Shown: positions 43,251-53,392, counted from the stretch's first letter. The stretch is DNA of 64,000 bases from Bifidobacterium mizhiense (GCF_020884755.1 NZ_BPWE01000001.1:62001-126000); one strand, 5' to 3'. Made by a program: numbers and translations. The notes: generated from the sequence alone by a model not told the origin.

Positions 43251-46200
43251 CTAGTTTTGTTGGACGGGCGCGGTACCCGTTGGCGTGCCATCGTCGGAGG
43301 ACTTGGGCAGCCCCCAGGCCAGGTCGTCCAGCAGGGTGTCCACCCAGGCGGTCATGGCCGCCGAATCCATGGGACCAGAGCCCAGGGAGCCGGCGAAGGG
43401 TGCCGGAATCAGCAGGGTCTGCGTCACCGGGCGGTACTGGCTGCCCTTGTATATTCTTGCGATCCTGGCCTGCAGGGAGTCGGGCATGGTCACGGGCCTG
43501 ATCCGCACCCTGGAGCCCTGGGAGGCGATCTCCGCAATGCCCAGGGAGCGAGCCTTGGCCCGCAGCCTGGCTACAGCAAAGAGGGTATCGAACTGGGCCG
43601 GCGGACGACCGTAGCGGTCGGTCAGCTCCTCGTGCAGATCGCGCAGATCCTGCTCGTTGCGGGCCGAGGCCAGCTTGCGGTAGGCCTCCAGACGCAGCTT
43701 GTCCGAATCGATGTAGTCCACTGGAATGGAGGCTTCCAGGGGCAGGTCGATGCTGACGGTGACCGGCTCGGTCCGTCCAGGCTCCTTGTACTCCTCCACC
43801 GCCTCGGAGACCATGCGCACGTAGAGATCGAAACCGACGCCCTCGATATGGCCGGACTGCTCGTCACCCAGCAGATTGCCGGTGCCGCGCAGCTCCAGGT
43901 CCTTCATGGCCACGTCGTAGCCGGACCCCAGGGCCGTGTTCTGGGCGATGGTGGCCAGCCGGTCGTGGGCGGTCTGGGTCATGGGCTTGCTGGGGTCGTA
44001 GAGGAAGTAGGCATAGGCGCGCTCCCGACCGCGTCCCACCCGGCCACGCAGCTGGTGGAGCTGGGAGAGTCCGAAGCGGTCGGCCCGGTCCACGATCAGT
44101 GTGTTGGCGTTGGGTATATCCAGGCCGGTCTCGACAATGGTCGTGCAGACCAGCACATCGATGTCCCGATGCCAGAAGTCGCGGATGACCCCGTCCAGCT
44201 GCTTCTCCCCCATCTTGCCGTGGGCCACGCCCACCTTGGCCTCGGGGACCAGGGTCTGCACCTTGGCCGAGATCTTGCCGATGTCCTCAACCCGGTTGTG
44301 GATGTAGAAGATCTGGCCCCCACGCAGGAGCTCGCGGCGGATGGCCGCAGTCACCTGGGCATCCTCATAGGCGCCCACATAGGTCAGCACCGGCAGCCGG
44401 TCCTCGGGGGGCGTGGCCAGAGTGGACATCTCCCGGATGCCGGTCACCGCCATCTCCAGGGTGCGCGGAATGGGTGTGGCCGACAGGGACAGGACGTCCA
44501 CATTGGTCCGCATGGCCTTGAGGGTCTCCTTGGCCTCCACGCCGAAGCGCTGCTCCTCGTCCACGATCATCAGACCCAGATCCTTGAAGCGGATGCGCGG
44601 GTTGAGCAGCTTGTGGGTGCCGATGACCACGTCCACAGCCCCGCTGGCCAGGCCCTCCATGGTGGCTTGGTTCTCCTTGGCAGTCTGGAAGCGGCTCATG
44701 GCGGCCACATCCACCGGGAAGCCCTCGAAGCGCTCGGTGAAAGTCTGGTAGTGCTGCTGGACCAGCAGGGTTGTGGGCACCAGGACCACCACCTGCTTAC
44801 CGTCCTGAACGGCCTTGAAGGCGGCACGGATGGCTATTTCGGTCTTGCCGAAGCCCACATCCCCGCAGATTAGGCGGTCCATGGGCACCGGCTTCTCCAT
44901 GTCGGCCTTGACCTCGTCTATGGCGGTCAGCTGGTCGGGGGTCTCCTGGTAGGGGAAGGCATCCTCCAGCTCCTTCTGCCAGGGGGTGTCCGGGCTGAAG
45001 GCGAAGCCCTTGGTCCGCTGCCGGGCCGAGTAAAGCTTGACCAGGCCCTGGGCGATCTTGTGGACGTGTTTGCGGGCCTTGGCCTTGGTGGCCGACCAGT
45101 CGGATCCGCCCAGCTTGTTGAGTCTGGGGATCTCGGCGCCGATGTAGCGGCTGACCTGGTCCAGCTGGTCGGCCGGCACGAAGAGCTTATCGGGCGGGGC
45201 GTTGCGCTTGGAGGGTGCATACTCCAGGACCAGATACTCCCGGCTGCCCTTGCTGGGGCCTACGCCCACGCTGCGCTGGCGCATGCCCAGGAAGCGGCCG
45301 ATGCCGTGCTGATCGTGGACCACGTAGTCGCCGGGCTTGAGCTCATCCAGGTCGATGGCCTTACGCCGACGGTTGGAGGTCTTGCTTCCGGCGGCCACGC
45401 TGGTGCGTCCGGTCAGATCCCGCTCGGTCAGCAGGGCCAGATGGGCGGACTGGTCCACGAAGCCGTCCACAGCCAGGGAGCGGTGGTACTCCAATCCGGT
45501 GATTCCTGTGGTCTGCACAGCCCGACGCAGGCGGCTCAGCGTGCCTTGGGCTGGAGCGGTCACCACAACCCGGTCGCCGCGCTCCAGCAGGGAGGCGATG
45601 CCCGAGGCGGCCCGATCCTCGTCGCCGCGGTACTGGTCCGGGGCCAGGGCATCCAGACGCTCGGCCCCCTCCCGGTCCGGATCCACCGACAGATCGGTCA
45701 GCTTCCAGACCTCCCCCTTGCGGTACTCCAGGGATGAGATGACCTCGTCGTAGTCCAGGAAGCTGGCCCTGTCGAAGCTGATGGGTGCGCCCGAGCCCTG
45801 CCCGGAGGCGGCCACATGCCAGCTGGCGGCTAGGAACTCATTGGCGGTCTTGACCAGATCCTGGGCGGAGCGGGCCAGCAGCTGCGGCTCCGACAGCAGA
45901 ATAAGAGCGCCCTCGGGCAGCATGGACCCCACCGGCACCAGGTCGTCGACCAGAGCAGGCAGAAGGGACTCCATGCCCTCCACAGGAATGGCCTGGGCGA
46001 TGGACTCCAGCATGTCGTCAGCGTTGGGGATGCTCCCGATCAGGGAGCGGGCACGGGCACGGACCTGGTCGGTCAGCTGCAGCTCACGGCAGGGCGGCGC
46101 CCAGATCCGATCCAGGTCGGGGCCGTAGGTGCGCTGGTCGGAGGCGTGGAAGCTGCGGATGGTATCCACCTCGTCGCCGAAGAACTCGATGCGCACCGGA

Positions 46201-46853
46201 TGGGCCATGGTAGGGACGAAGACATCCAGGATGCCGCCTCGGACGGCGAACTGCCCGCGTTCCATAACCAGGTCCACCCGGGTGTAGGCGTTGCGGACCA
46301 GAGCCTCGACGGCCTGATCCAATGGCAGCTCCTGGCCGCGCAGAAAGACCAGGGGCTCCACATCCTGCAGACCCTTGACCACCGGCTGCAAGAGGGAGCG
46401 CACGGGCATGACCAGGATGCGGATGGGTCCGAAGTCAGGGTCGTCCTGGACCGGATGGGCCAGCCGCCTGAAGACAGCCATCCGGGAGGCCACGGTGTCT
46501 GCCCGGGGCGAGAGCCGCTCGTGAGGCAGGGTCTCCCAGGAGCGCAACAGGGCCACATCGCCAGGATCACCCTCGTACCAAGAGCGGATGGCACCGGTCA
46601 TCTCCTGGGCGTCACGCTCGGAGGGGACCACCAGAACGACTGGGGCACGTCCGGCTGCTGCTGCGGCCAGGGCTGGCCTAATCCCCTGGGGAGCCTGCAC
46701 CATGAGGGAGGTGTCGGTGTCGGCAGCAGGCTCGGAGTCTCCTTGGACCAACCTCTTGAAGGCAACATCCGCCTGCAGATCGTCCAGAAGAGGACGCAGG
46801 GACCCGTTCAGCGATTCCTGGGGCTCTGTCTTCTGGGTTTGCTCATCGACCAT
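43251..46853 (-). CDS. mfd: transcription-repair coupling factor
   Basis: A 1200-residue Mfd that removes RNA polymerase stalled at DNA damage and recruits UvrA. The N-terminal UvrB-like homology module (DVALLRSWETLPHERLSP), the RNA-polymerase interaction domain (LKPGDYVVHDQHGIGRFLG) and the translocase domains (Walker A GDVGFGKTEIAIRAAF, DEEQRFG, GRVGRGRERAYAY) are present, ending with the TRCF C-terminal domain. The start overlaps the pth stop by 11 bases. It works with UvrB, encoded elsewhere in the window. Confidence 0.97.
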   Translation of the reverse strand: MVDEQTQKTEPQESLNGSLRPLLDDLQADVAFKRLVQGDSEPAADTDTSLMVQAPQGIRPALAAAAAGRAPVVLVVPSERDAQEMTGAIRSWYEGDPGDVALLRSWETLPHERLSPRADTVASRMAVFRRLAHPVQDDPDFGPIRILVMPVRSLLQPVVKGLQDVEPLVFLRGQELPLDQAVEALVRNAYTRVDLVMERGQFAVRGGILDVFVPTMAHPVRIEFFGDEVDTIRSFHASDQRTYGPDLDRIWAPPCRELQLTDQVRARARSLIGSIPNADDMLESIAQAIPVEGMESLLPALVDDLVPVGSMLPEGALILLSEPQLLARSAQDLVKTANEFLAASWHVAASGQGSGAPISFDRASFLDYDEVISSLEYRKGEVWKLTDLSVDPDREGAERLDALAPDQYRGDEDRAASGIASLLERGDRVVVTAPAQGTLSRLRRAVQTTGITGLEYHRSLAVDGFVDQSAHLALLTERDLTGRTSVAAGSKTSNRRRKAIDLDELKPGDYVVHDQHGIGRFLGMRQRSVGVGPSKGSREYLVLEYAPSKRNAPPDKLFVPADQLDQVSRYIGAEIPRLNKLGGSDWSATKAKARKHVHKIAQGLVKLYSARQRTKGFAFSPDTPWQKELEDAFPYQETPDQLTAIDEVKADMEKPVPMDRLICGDVGFGKTEIAIRAAFKAVQDGKQVVVLVPTTLLVQQHYQTFTERFEGFPVDVAAMSRFQTAKENQATMEGLASGAVDVVIGTHKLLNPRIRFKDLGLMIVDEEQRFGVEAKETLKAMRTNVDVLSLSATPIPRTLEMAVTGIREMSTLATPPEDRLPVLTYVGAYEDAQVTAAIRRELLRGGQIFYIHNRVEDIGKISAKVQTLVPEAKVGVAHGKMGEKQLDGVIRDFWHRDIDVLVCTTIVETGLDIPNANTLIVDRADRFGLSQLHQLRGRVGRGRERAYAYFLYDPSKPMTQTAHDRLATIAQNTALGSGYDVAMKDLELRGTGNLLGDEQSGHIEGVGFDLYVRMVSEAVEEYKEPGRTEPVTVSIDLPLEASIPVDYIDSDKLRLEAYRKLASARNEQDLRDLHEELTDRYGRPPAQFDTLFAVARLRAKARSLGIAEIASQGSRVRIRPVTMPDSLQARIARIYKGSQYRPVTQTLLIPAPFAGSLGSGPMDSAAMTAWVDTLLDDLAWGLPKSSDDGTPTGTAPVQQN

Positions 46854-47442
46854 TGAACTGCTCCTGAGCCTGGTTGAGGCCCTTGATGATCACGGTTTCT
46901 GCGGCATCCGCGCCGTCGGCAAGAAACTCGGGCAGACGCTTGCGCTGATCGCCGACAAAGGTGCCCAGAACCCAGTCCACAGTGCGGCGGTGGGCGTCAG
47001 GACCTCTCCGGGCATGCCCCACGCCCATGCGGACCCGGGCGTAGGCGTTGCTGCCCAGGGAGCGGTCGATGGAACGGATGCCGTTGTGCCCGCCCGAGGA
47101 CCCGCCGGCCTTGACCTTGATCCGGCCGAATTCCAGATCCATGTCGTCATGGATGACCACGACCCGGCCAACCGGTATGTGGTAGTAAGAGCAGATGGAG
47201 GCCAGGGCATCGCCGGAGTCGTTCATGAAGGTCAACGGCTTGGCCAGGAAGAAGGGTGTGCGGCGTCCGTCAAGATCCAGGGTGCCACGGCCCAGCTGGG
47301 CCAGACCCTTGTGGTCGCGCAGGTTGACCGACCAGCGTTCGGCCAGCAGATCGGCGCACATGAAGCCCATGTTGTGCCTGGTGCCCTTGTACTCGTCACC
47401 CGGGTTGCCCAGTCCGGCTATCAGCCAGAAATCGGATGCCAT
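46843..47442 (-). CDS. pth: peptidyl-tRNA hydrolase
   Basis: A 199-residue Pth recycling stalled peptidyl-tRNAs. LIAGLGNPGDEYKGTRHNMG contains the catalytic histidine; FMNDSG, HDDMDLEFGRIKVK and GGHNGIRSID are the other conserved blocks. AGGAGG lies about ten bases before the ATG at 47442; the longer frame lacks homology. It overlaps mfd by 11 bases, and pth-mfd is a common arrangement in Gram-positive bacteria. Confidence 0.96.
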   Translation of the reverse strand: MASDFWLIAGLGNPGDEYKGTRHNMGFMCADLLAERWSVNLRDHKGLAQLGRGTLDLDGRRTPFFLAKPLTFMNDSGDALASICSYYHIPVGRVVVIHDDMDLEFGRIKVKAGGSSGGHNGIRSIDRSLGSNAYARVRMGVGHARRGPDAHRRTVDWVLGTFVGDQRKRLPEFLADGADAAETVIIKGLNQAQEQFNGR

Positions 47443-47482
47443 GTAGGTGATACCTCCTGCTCTCAAACGGGACGGTGAGATT

Positions 47483-48013
47483 CTACACAGGCTCCCCGAC
47501 CCCGTTTCGCTCAAGGGACAGGCTCCAGTAGGAGACGTCATGCAGGACGAACCGGTCCCAGGCGGCCTGGGGCAGGAGGCCGAAGCGGCTGAATCCGAAG
47601 CGATGCAGCAGGGCCTTGGAGGCCGTATTGTCATCGAAGACGGTGGCCACGGCCAGACGCATGCCCTCCTGCCGGGCGCGCTCCAGGAGGGAATGGACCA
47701 TCAGGGCGCCCAGGCCGCGTCCACGGCTGCCGCGATCCACGTAGTAGCTCAGCTCGCAGGTCTCCTGATAGCCGGGCCGGTCGTAGTAGGCCGACAGGGA
47801 GCCGAAAGCCAGCACCTTGCCCTCCTGCTCCAGAACCAGGACCGGATGGCCCTGGTCCGGATCATGGGCCAGTAACCATTCCAGGCGCTGGTCCAGGCTG
47901 ACCGGGGCCGTATCCGCAGTGGAACCGCCATCCATGACGGCCTGGTTGTAGATGGCGGTGACCGCCTCCAGGTCCCCGCGGCGGCAGAGCCGAATGCGCG
48001 GGGCGGCGCTCAC
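47483..48013 (-). CDS. GNAT acetyltransferase, phosphinothricin acetyltransferase-like
   Basis: A 176-residue GNAT enzyme of the Pat/bar type. The N-terminal IRLCRRGDLEAVTAIYNQAV, the ELSYYVDRGSRGRGLGALM acetyl-CoA loop (R/Q-x-x-G-x-G/A pattern RGRGLG) and FGFSRFGLLPQ are family marks. The natural substrate is probably an amino acid analogue or small amine and remains unknown. It starts inside the UPF0182 stop (GTGA overlap), so it is translated from the same transcript. Confidence 0.87.
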   Translation of the reverse strand: MSAAPRIRLCRRGDLEAVTAIYNQAVMDGGSTADTAPVSLDQRLEWLLAHDPDQGHPVLVLEQEGKVLAFGSLSAYYDRPGYQETCELSYYVDRGSRGRGLGALMVHSLLERARQEGMRLAVATVFDDNTASKALLHRFGFSRFGLLPQAAWDRFVLHDVSYWSLSLERNGVGEPV

Positions 48014-51000
48014 TTGTTACCGCCCTCCTGGTCGGAGGCCTCCTTGAGGGCTTCGCGCAGACGGTTCTGCGCTTCGCCGTAGGCGCTGAAGTCGCCCTTC
48101 TTCAGGGCGGCATCGCCGTCGCTCATGGCCTGGTTGGCCTTGTCCAAGGCCTGTTTCAGGGCCTGTCCTGCTGTGGCCGACGCCCCGCCGGAGCCGGCGG
48201 TCTTGTCCGGGGCCTTACCGGATTGGTCGCTCTGATCAGCATCAGATTTGGTGCGTCCGGTGTTGTCGGCATCGCCGGCCGATGCGCCCGAATTGCCCTG
48301 GAAGGTCTTGTCAAGGGCCGCATCCAGTGTGGCCGACGACGACACCTTGTCTCCAAAGGCCACCAAAACCCGCTTGAGCAGGGGGAAGCTAGTGGCGCCG
48401 CTGGACTGGACGTAGACCGGCTGGATGTAGATCAGACCGCCGCCTATGGGCAGGGTCAGCAGGTTGCCACGTTTGACCTTGGTGGACCCGGACTGGAGCA
48501 GGTTCAGCTCAGTGGAGACCGCAGCATCCGAGTTGAAGTTGTTCTGGGCCTGCCCAGGGCCGGGCACATTGGAATTCTTGGGCAGCTCCATCAGCCGGAT
48601 TGTCCCGTAGTCCGGGCCTATCACCCCCTTGGTCGACCCGGCGTCGGAATCCACGGACAGGAACCCGGTCAGGATCTCCCTGGTGGAGGTGCCTGCGGGG
48701 ATGAAGGTGGAGGTGAGCGAGAAGGCGGGCTTGTCGGTCCCCGGCGTCTGCAGGGTCAGATAGTAGGGAGGCTGCTTGACCCCGGCCTTCTGCTCCTTGC
48801 TGGTGCCGGTCGGATCCACGGGGGTCTGCCAGAAGTCCTCGCCGGAGAAGAACTGGCTGGCCGAGTTGACGTGGTACTGGGACAGGAGCTGGCGCTGCAC
48901 CTTGAACAGGCTCTCCGGGTAGCGCATGTGGCTCATCAGGTCGCCCGAGATGGACGAGAGCGGCTTGAACTGGCCGGGGAAGACCTTCTGCCAGGCCTTG
49001 AGCACCGGATCCTTGGCATCCCAGGCATACAGGTCCACCGAGCCGTCATAGGCATCGACCGTGGCCTTGACGGAATTGCGGATGTAGTTGGCCTTCTGGG
49101 AGCCCAGGCCCTTGACGGCCTCCGAGCTCAGGGTGGTCGTGTCCTGGGTGATGGGACCCAGGTCCACCTTCTGGGAGTAGGGGTAGGCGTCGGAGGTGGT
49201 GTAGCCGTCGACGATCCACTTGACCCGTCCATCAACCACAGCCGGATAGACGCGTCCGTCCAGGGTCAGATAGGGGGCGATCTGGGCCACGCGCTCCTTG
49301 GGCGAGCGGTTGTAGAGGATCTGCGAGTCGGGGGTGACGCGGTCCGAGAAGAGGATCTGGTCGGATCCAAATCGGATGGCGTAGAGGACCCGGGCCAGGA
49401 AGTTGCCCACCGAGGGGCCGCCGTTGCCCTTGAAGGTGTTGGTGGCTCCCTTGGAGCCGGTGGGATAGTCGAATTCCCAGCCTGAGGAGCCCTGGGGCGC
49501 GCCGACGATGGAGTACTCGGGCGCGTTGGGCGAGAAGTAGATTCGCGGCTCGTAGTGCTGGCTGTCGGTCAGCTTGCCCTTGGTGGGGATGTCCTGCTCG
49601 AAGAATTCGGGCTGCCCGTCAGGGGTGACCTTGTTGCCGTAGGCGGCCACGATGCCGTAGCCGTGGGTGAAGACCGTGTGGTCGTTGACCCAGTTGCGGT
49701 TGTCGTTGCCCTCCAGGTCCAGCTCGCGAGCGCCGATGACCGTATCCTGGCTGACCCCGTCGATGTCGTACTTGTCGACGGCCAGGGTGTCCTCGAAGGT
49801 GTAGTACTGCTTGGACTGCTGCAGCTGCCGGAAGGTGGGCGAAACCACCTGGGGATCCAGCAGACGAATCTGCGCGGTGGTCTCCGCATCCCGGGAAAGG
49901 GCACCCGACTGGACCTCGGTGGTGGCGTCATAGGCCTCGGTCTTCAGCCTGTCCAGCCCATAGGCCTGCGCTGTGGCGGTGATGTTGCGCTGGATGTAGG
50001 CGGACTCCATCTCCTGGGCGTTGGGGTTGACCCGGAAGCGCTGGACCAGCGCCGGCCAGAAGACGGTCAGCAGCAGGGACAGCACAATAGTGACGGCCAC
50101 AGCCAGGACGGGAACCCGCCACTGCTTGACGGCCGACCCCAGCGATCCTGCATGGACACGGCCGGGTTCCAGGGTGGGCGACCTCAGAATCCAGACAGCC
50201 AGAATGATGCCCAGCAGGGCCATGACCACGGCCATAATCAGCGTGACGGGAATGGCCGCCTTGACCGAGGTGTAGGAGGCGCCGGTGATCCGATCGCCCT
50301 CCTCAGTCAGCCTGCCGAAGACGCCCAAGGCCGTATCGCCGGCCCAGACCAGCATGAACAGGACCAGCCAGACGGCTACCTGCCTGCGCGCGGCACGGGT
50401 CATCTCCAGAATGCCGCGGCCCTGTACGGGCATGGTCAAGCGAATGCCGCCCATGAGGAAGTTGGTGACCAGGCTGAAGACCGTGGCCGCCAGCAGCATC
50501 ATCAGCAGGGAGGAGACCAGCAGCCGCAGCCCGGGCAGAATGAAGACATAGAATCCGTTATCCAAGCCGAACTGGGGATCGCGCACCCCGAAGGACTGGG
50601 CGTTGAAGAGCAGGAGCACCTGCTTCCAATCGGCGTTGAACTGGAAGCCGAAGAAAACACCGACGACCAGGGAGACCACCGCAGCCACCTTGAGCGCCTT
50701 GCGTGAAGAGACCCCCTTGCCGACCTCGATCAGATCGCCCCTGACCCTGATGGTGGACCCGTCGGGCGAATCGGGACGGCTGCGGATGGCCAGGAAAGCC
50801 GAGAGCAGGGTCACCGCGGCCAGCAGCAGGGCGTAGGCCAGCCACAGGCCCACCTTGATGCCCAGCTGGGTCCAGACAATCCGTGCCGCTCCCAGTTGAG
50901 AGAACCACATGACATCGGTGATGAAGCGGCTGAGCCCGAACAGGAGCAGGAGGACGACCAGGACGACAGCGACAACCACGGCCAGAATCCGCATGCCCCG

Positions 51001-51216
51001 GGAAGGTCCGTTACTGTCCTTCTTGCGGGAGGTCAGCCGGGGGTCACCTGGTCCGGCGAAGCGGAAACGGGGCGTGCTGCCGCCCCCTTGGCCGGGACCC
51101 TCCCCATCGGTCTGCACATGCAGGATGACCGGGTCGTCGTCATTGCGACGCCGGCCTGGTCCGCCTGGACCGCCCTCAGGGTCGAACATGGAACCGAAGA
51201 AATCAAAGAATGACAT
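48010..51216 (-). CDS. UPF0182 family large membrane protein
   Basis: A 1068-residue UPF0182 protein: a cytoplasmic N-terminus, about seven transmembrane helices (about residues 75-400), a large extracytoplasmic domain (about 400-940) and a Gly/Ser/Asp-rich, helix-ending C-terminal tail (about 950-1068). The family is widespread in actinobacteria and cyanobacteria, and its function is not established. Conserved stretches include WVNDHTVFTHGYGIVAAYGN and FSDRVTPDSQILYNRSP. It lies ten bases downstream of the GT4 gene. Confidence 0.92.
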   Translation of the reverse strand: MSFFDFFGSMFDPEGGPGGPGRRRNDDDPVILHVQTDGEGPGQGGGSTPRFRFAGPGDPRLTSRKKDSNGPSRGMRILAVVVAVVLVVLLLLFGLSRFITDVMWFSQLGAARIVWTQLGIKVGLWLAYALLLAAVTLLSAFLAIRSRPDSPDGSTIRVRGDLIEVGKGVSSRKALKVAAVVSLVVGVFFGFQFNADWKQVLLLFNAQSFGVRDPQFGLDNGFYVFILPGLRLLVSSLLMMLLAATVFSLVTNFLMGGIRLTMPVQGRGILEMTRAARRQVAVWLVLFMLVWAGDTALGVFGRLTEEGDRITGASYTSVKAAIPVTLIMAVVMALLGIILAVWILRSPTLEPGRVHAGSLGSAVKQWRVPVLAVAVTIVLSLLLTVFWPALVQRFRVNPNAQEMESAYIQRNITATAQAYGLDRLKTEAYDATTEVQSGALSRDAETTAQIRLLDPQVVSPTFRQLQQSKQYYTFEDTLAVDKYDIDGVSQDTVIGARELDLEGNDNRNWVNDHTVFTHGYGIVAAYGNKVTPDGQPEFFEQDIPTKGKLTDSQHYEPRIYFSPNAPEYSIVGAPQGSSGWEFDYPTGSKGATNTFKGNGGPSVGNFLARVLYAIRFGSDQILFSDRVTPDSQILYNRSPKERVAQIAPYLTLDGRVYPAVVDGRVKWIVDGYTTSDAYPYSQKVDLGPITQDTTTLSSEAVKGLGSQKANYIRNSVKATVDAYDGSVDLYAWDAKDPVLKAWQKVFPGQFKPLSSISGDLMSHMRYPESLFKVQRQLLSQYHVNSASQFFSGEDFWQTPVDPTGTSKEQKAGVKQPPYYLTLQTPGTDKPAFSLTSTFIPAGTSTREILTGFLSVDSDAGSTKGVIGPDYGTIRLMELPKNSNVPGPGQAQNNFNSDAAVSTELNLLQSGSTKVKRGNLLTLPIGGGLIYIQPVYVQSSGATSFPLLKRVLVAFGDKVSSSATLDAALDKTFQGNSGASAGDADNTGRTKSDADQSDQSGKAPDKTAGSGGASATAGQALKQALDKANQAMSDGDAALKKGDFSAYGEAQNRLREALKEASDQEGGNK

Positions 51217-51225
51217 GTACCCAGC

Positions 51226-52389
51226 CTACATGAGACGGCGGTCTTGAATGGCTTGCCGGTAGACCTCCTCCACCTGATCAGCCACCGTGGTCACGTCGTA
51301 GCGGTCCAAGAGCGCCAGCTGGTCATGGCGCACATTCCGCCTCCAGGAGGGGTCCCCCAGAGCCTGGACGATTCGCCGGGCCAGCAGTTCGGGGGTGTTG
51401 GGCGAGTCGACGGTCACCAGAGCCCGCTCATCGCCCATCAGGGTAGACCGGTAGCCGGGATTGTCCCCGGCCAGCACCGGAGCCGTGCCCGAGGCGATGG
51501 CCTCCAGCAGGACAATGCCGAAGGACTCGCCCCCGGTGGAGGGAAAGACGGTCAGATCGGATGAGGCCAGCAGGGCGGGCTTGTCCTTCTCGTCCACGAA
51601 GCCGGGGAAAGCCACCGGAGTGCGCAGGGCTGCAGCCTTTCGACGGCAGTCCTCCAGCAGCGGGCCCTTGCCGGCCATGGTCACATGCAGGTCTTCAGGC
51701 AGGATGCCGGCCCGCTCCCCTGCCTGGAGGGCTGAAAGCAGGATCCCCGCCCCCTTGCGGGCCACGAACCGTCCCAGAAAGACCAGATGCGGCCCCTGGC
51801 CGTGCAGGCGCGCCACCTCCTGGTCGCCAGCGGCCTGACGGGCCCGGCGCAGAGCATCCACATCCACAGGATTGGCCACCACCCTGCTGGGCACACCGGC
51901 AGTCTGCCGGGCATAGCTGGCCGCCACAGGCGAGACCGCGATGACCCTGTCGATGCGCCTATGGGTCCTGCGGTTGATCATCCCCAGCAGCCGACCGCCC
52001 AGCAGCTGCAGGTTTCCCGTGGGGGCGATGTGATAGGTGGCCACCAGGGCCGTTGAAGGGTTCGCGGCGCGGATGACCCGTCCAGCCAGGAAGGGGCTGT
52101 AGGGGGCCTGGACGTGCAGCAGGTCGAAGTGCCCGGCCTCCAGAACCCGACGGATGGGCGCCTTGGGCGCTGGCAGGGGTATTCGCATCCTGTTGCCGTT
52201 GAAGGAGACCATGACGTTGCGGGACAGGGAGTGAACCCCGTCAACCGGCGGATGAGCGGTCTGCCCGACCAAATACTGAACCCTGTGGCCCCGCCTGCCC
52301 AGCTCCCGTCCCAGGGTCAGAATGTGCTGCTGGACCCCGTCAAACACATCCAGGGTGTCATCGAAGACGAACCCGATGCTGAGCGTCAC
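51226..52389 (-). CDS. GT4-family glycosyltransferase
   Basis: A 387-residue GT-B glycosyltransferase. FVFDDTLDVFDGVQQHILTL opens the N-terminal domain, HVQAPYSPFLA and VANPVDVDAL occur mid-chain, and the C-terminal donor site is LVFLGRFVARKGAGILLSAL, then GGESFGIVLLEAIASG with the catalytic glutamates. It resembles actinobacterial phosphatidylinositol mannosyltransferases (PimA-like), but the acceptor is not determined. The GTG start overlaps the stop of the flavoprotein gene by four bases. Confidence 0.87.
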   Translation of the reverse strand: MTLSIGFVFDDTLDVFDGVQQHILTLGRELGRRGHRVQYLVGQTAHPPVDGVHSLSRNVMVSFNGNRMRIPLPAPKAPIRRVLEAGHFDLLHVQAPYSPFLAGRVIRAANPSTALVATYHIAPTGNLQLLGGRLLGMINRRTHRRIDRVIAVSPVAASYARQTAGVPSRVVANPVDVDALRRARQAAGDQEVARLHGQGPHLVFLGRFVARKGAGILLSALQAGERAGILPEDLHVTMAGKGPLLEDCRRKAAALRTPVAFPGFVDEKDKPALLASSDLTVFPSTGGESFGIVLLEAIASGTAPVLAGDNPGYRSTLMGDERALVTVDSPNTPELLARRIVQALGDPSWRRNVRHDQLALLDRYDVTTVADQVEEVYRQAIQDRRLM

Positions 52390-53018
52390 TGAGCGTCCTG
52401 GCCTGCACCGGGCTCGGTGCCTGCGGCCAGCCGACGACCCTTGAGGGCCAGGGCCACCAGGTGCCGGTCGGCGGCCTCCCGCGCCTCCTGCTCATCGTTG
52501 CCCGAATCCAGATTGTCCACATAGATGGTCTCCACCTGGGCGACCTGGCAGTACTTGAGGAAGGTCTGCCTGCCCAGCTGGTTGTCCAAGGCCTCACCGA
52601 TGCCACTGGACCGGTACCATTCCTTGTCTCCGCCGGTCAGCATGATCAGCTCCACCCGGCGCCCGGCCAGGGCTCCAGGTGTTCCATCAGAGTTATAGGC
52701 GAAGCCCCTGCAGATGACCCGGTCGATGAAGCCCTTCATGATGGCCGGCATGCTGTACCAATATATGGGGAAGACCAGGGCCAGCACGTCCGCATCCTTG
52801 ATGCGCTCCTGCATGGCCTGGACATCCTCGGGCATGGGTCCCTGGCCCAGGTAATGGGTCCTGTCCTCCATGCCGAAGACGGGATTGAACCCCTCGGCAC
52901 AAAGGTCGATCAACTCGGTGCGGGCCCCGCCCTCGGCCGCACCGTCCAGCAGGGCGTTGCCCGCCGCATCGGTCAGACTCTTGGGTTCGGGGTTGGCCGT
53001 GACTGCCACGATCTTCAT
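52386..53018 (-). CDS. NAD(P)H-dependent flavin oxidoreductase, flavodoxin-2 type
   Basis: A 210-residue flavodoxin-fold protein (NQO/KefF-like). KIVAVTANPEPKSLTDAAGN starts the FMN-binding loop, and ALVFPIYWYSMPAIMKGFID is the conserved flavin and substrate segment. It probably reduces quinones or related compounds with NAD(P)H. Translational coupling to the GT4 gene (GTGA) may be incidental. It is divergent from the M-box-controlled transporter at 53393. Confidence 0.88.
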   Translation of the reverse strand: MKIVAVTANPEPKSLTDAAGNALLDGAAEGGARTELIDLCAEGFNPVFGMEDRTHYLGQGPMPEDVQAMQERIKDADVLALVFPIYWYSMPAIMKGFIDRVICRGFAYNSDGTPGALAGRRVELIMLTGGDKEWYRSSGIGEALDNQLGRQTFLKYCQVAQVETIYVDNLDSGNDEQEAREAADRHLVALALKGRRLAAGTEPGAGQDAQ

Positions 53019-53130
53019 AGGGATTCACTCCTTACATTCCATTTCGCGCCTGCAATGACTGCGTGCAGACCCTTGTCATTGTCAGTCCTGGCAAGGACGG
53101 CAAGGCTGGCAACGCTGGTTTCGCAAATGC

Positions 53131-53159
53131 TTGACACTGCTCTTGGGCCCATCTATGTT
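53131..53159 (+). promoter_or_regulatory. promoter of the M-box leader
   Basis: TTGACA (53131-53136) and TATGTT (53154-53159) with exactly 17 bases between them. Transcription would start around 53166, just at the 5' side of the riboswitch. Confidence 0.75.
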
Positions 53160-53163
53160 ATTG

Positions 53164-53312
53164 GGTGGTCGGTAGGTGAAGCTACCGCATGGACAAGGCA
53201 TGCTGCCGCAAAGTGGTGGAGACACCCCGCGCAGGTCAACAGTCCCCGTCGGATCAAGGCAGGGACTAATGCAGGGCCAAATACCATGCGAAGCCGAAGC
53301 TTGAACGATGAC
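53164..53312 (+). promoter_or_regulatory. M-box magnesium riboswitch
   Basis: The leader carries the M-box (ykoK) core in order: GGTAGGTGAAGCTACC (53171-53186), CATGCTGCCG (53199-53208), GGTCAACAG (53234-53242), a hairpin AGTCCC/GGGACT whose 3' side runs into GACTAATGCAG (53264-53274), and ATACCATGCGAAGCCGAAGC (53281-53300). These match the Bacillus ykoK leader in order and spacing, with the stems changed on both sides (covariation). M-box RNAs bind Mg2+ and switch the gene off when it is plentiful. The rest of this 374-base gap holds the promoter, a GTCGGC/GGCCGAT hairpin candidate for the expression platform, and the ribosome site. The downstream ABC transporter starts at 53393. Confidence 0.85.
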
Positions 53313-53392
53313 AATGGTCGGCTCATGGCCGATCGCCACGCCGTCTTCGAGGCTGCCGACAGGGATGTTCCGCACCTTGGAGGGAGGCCATC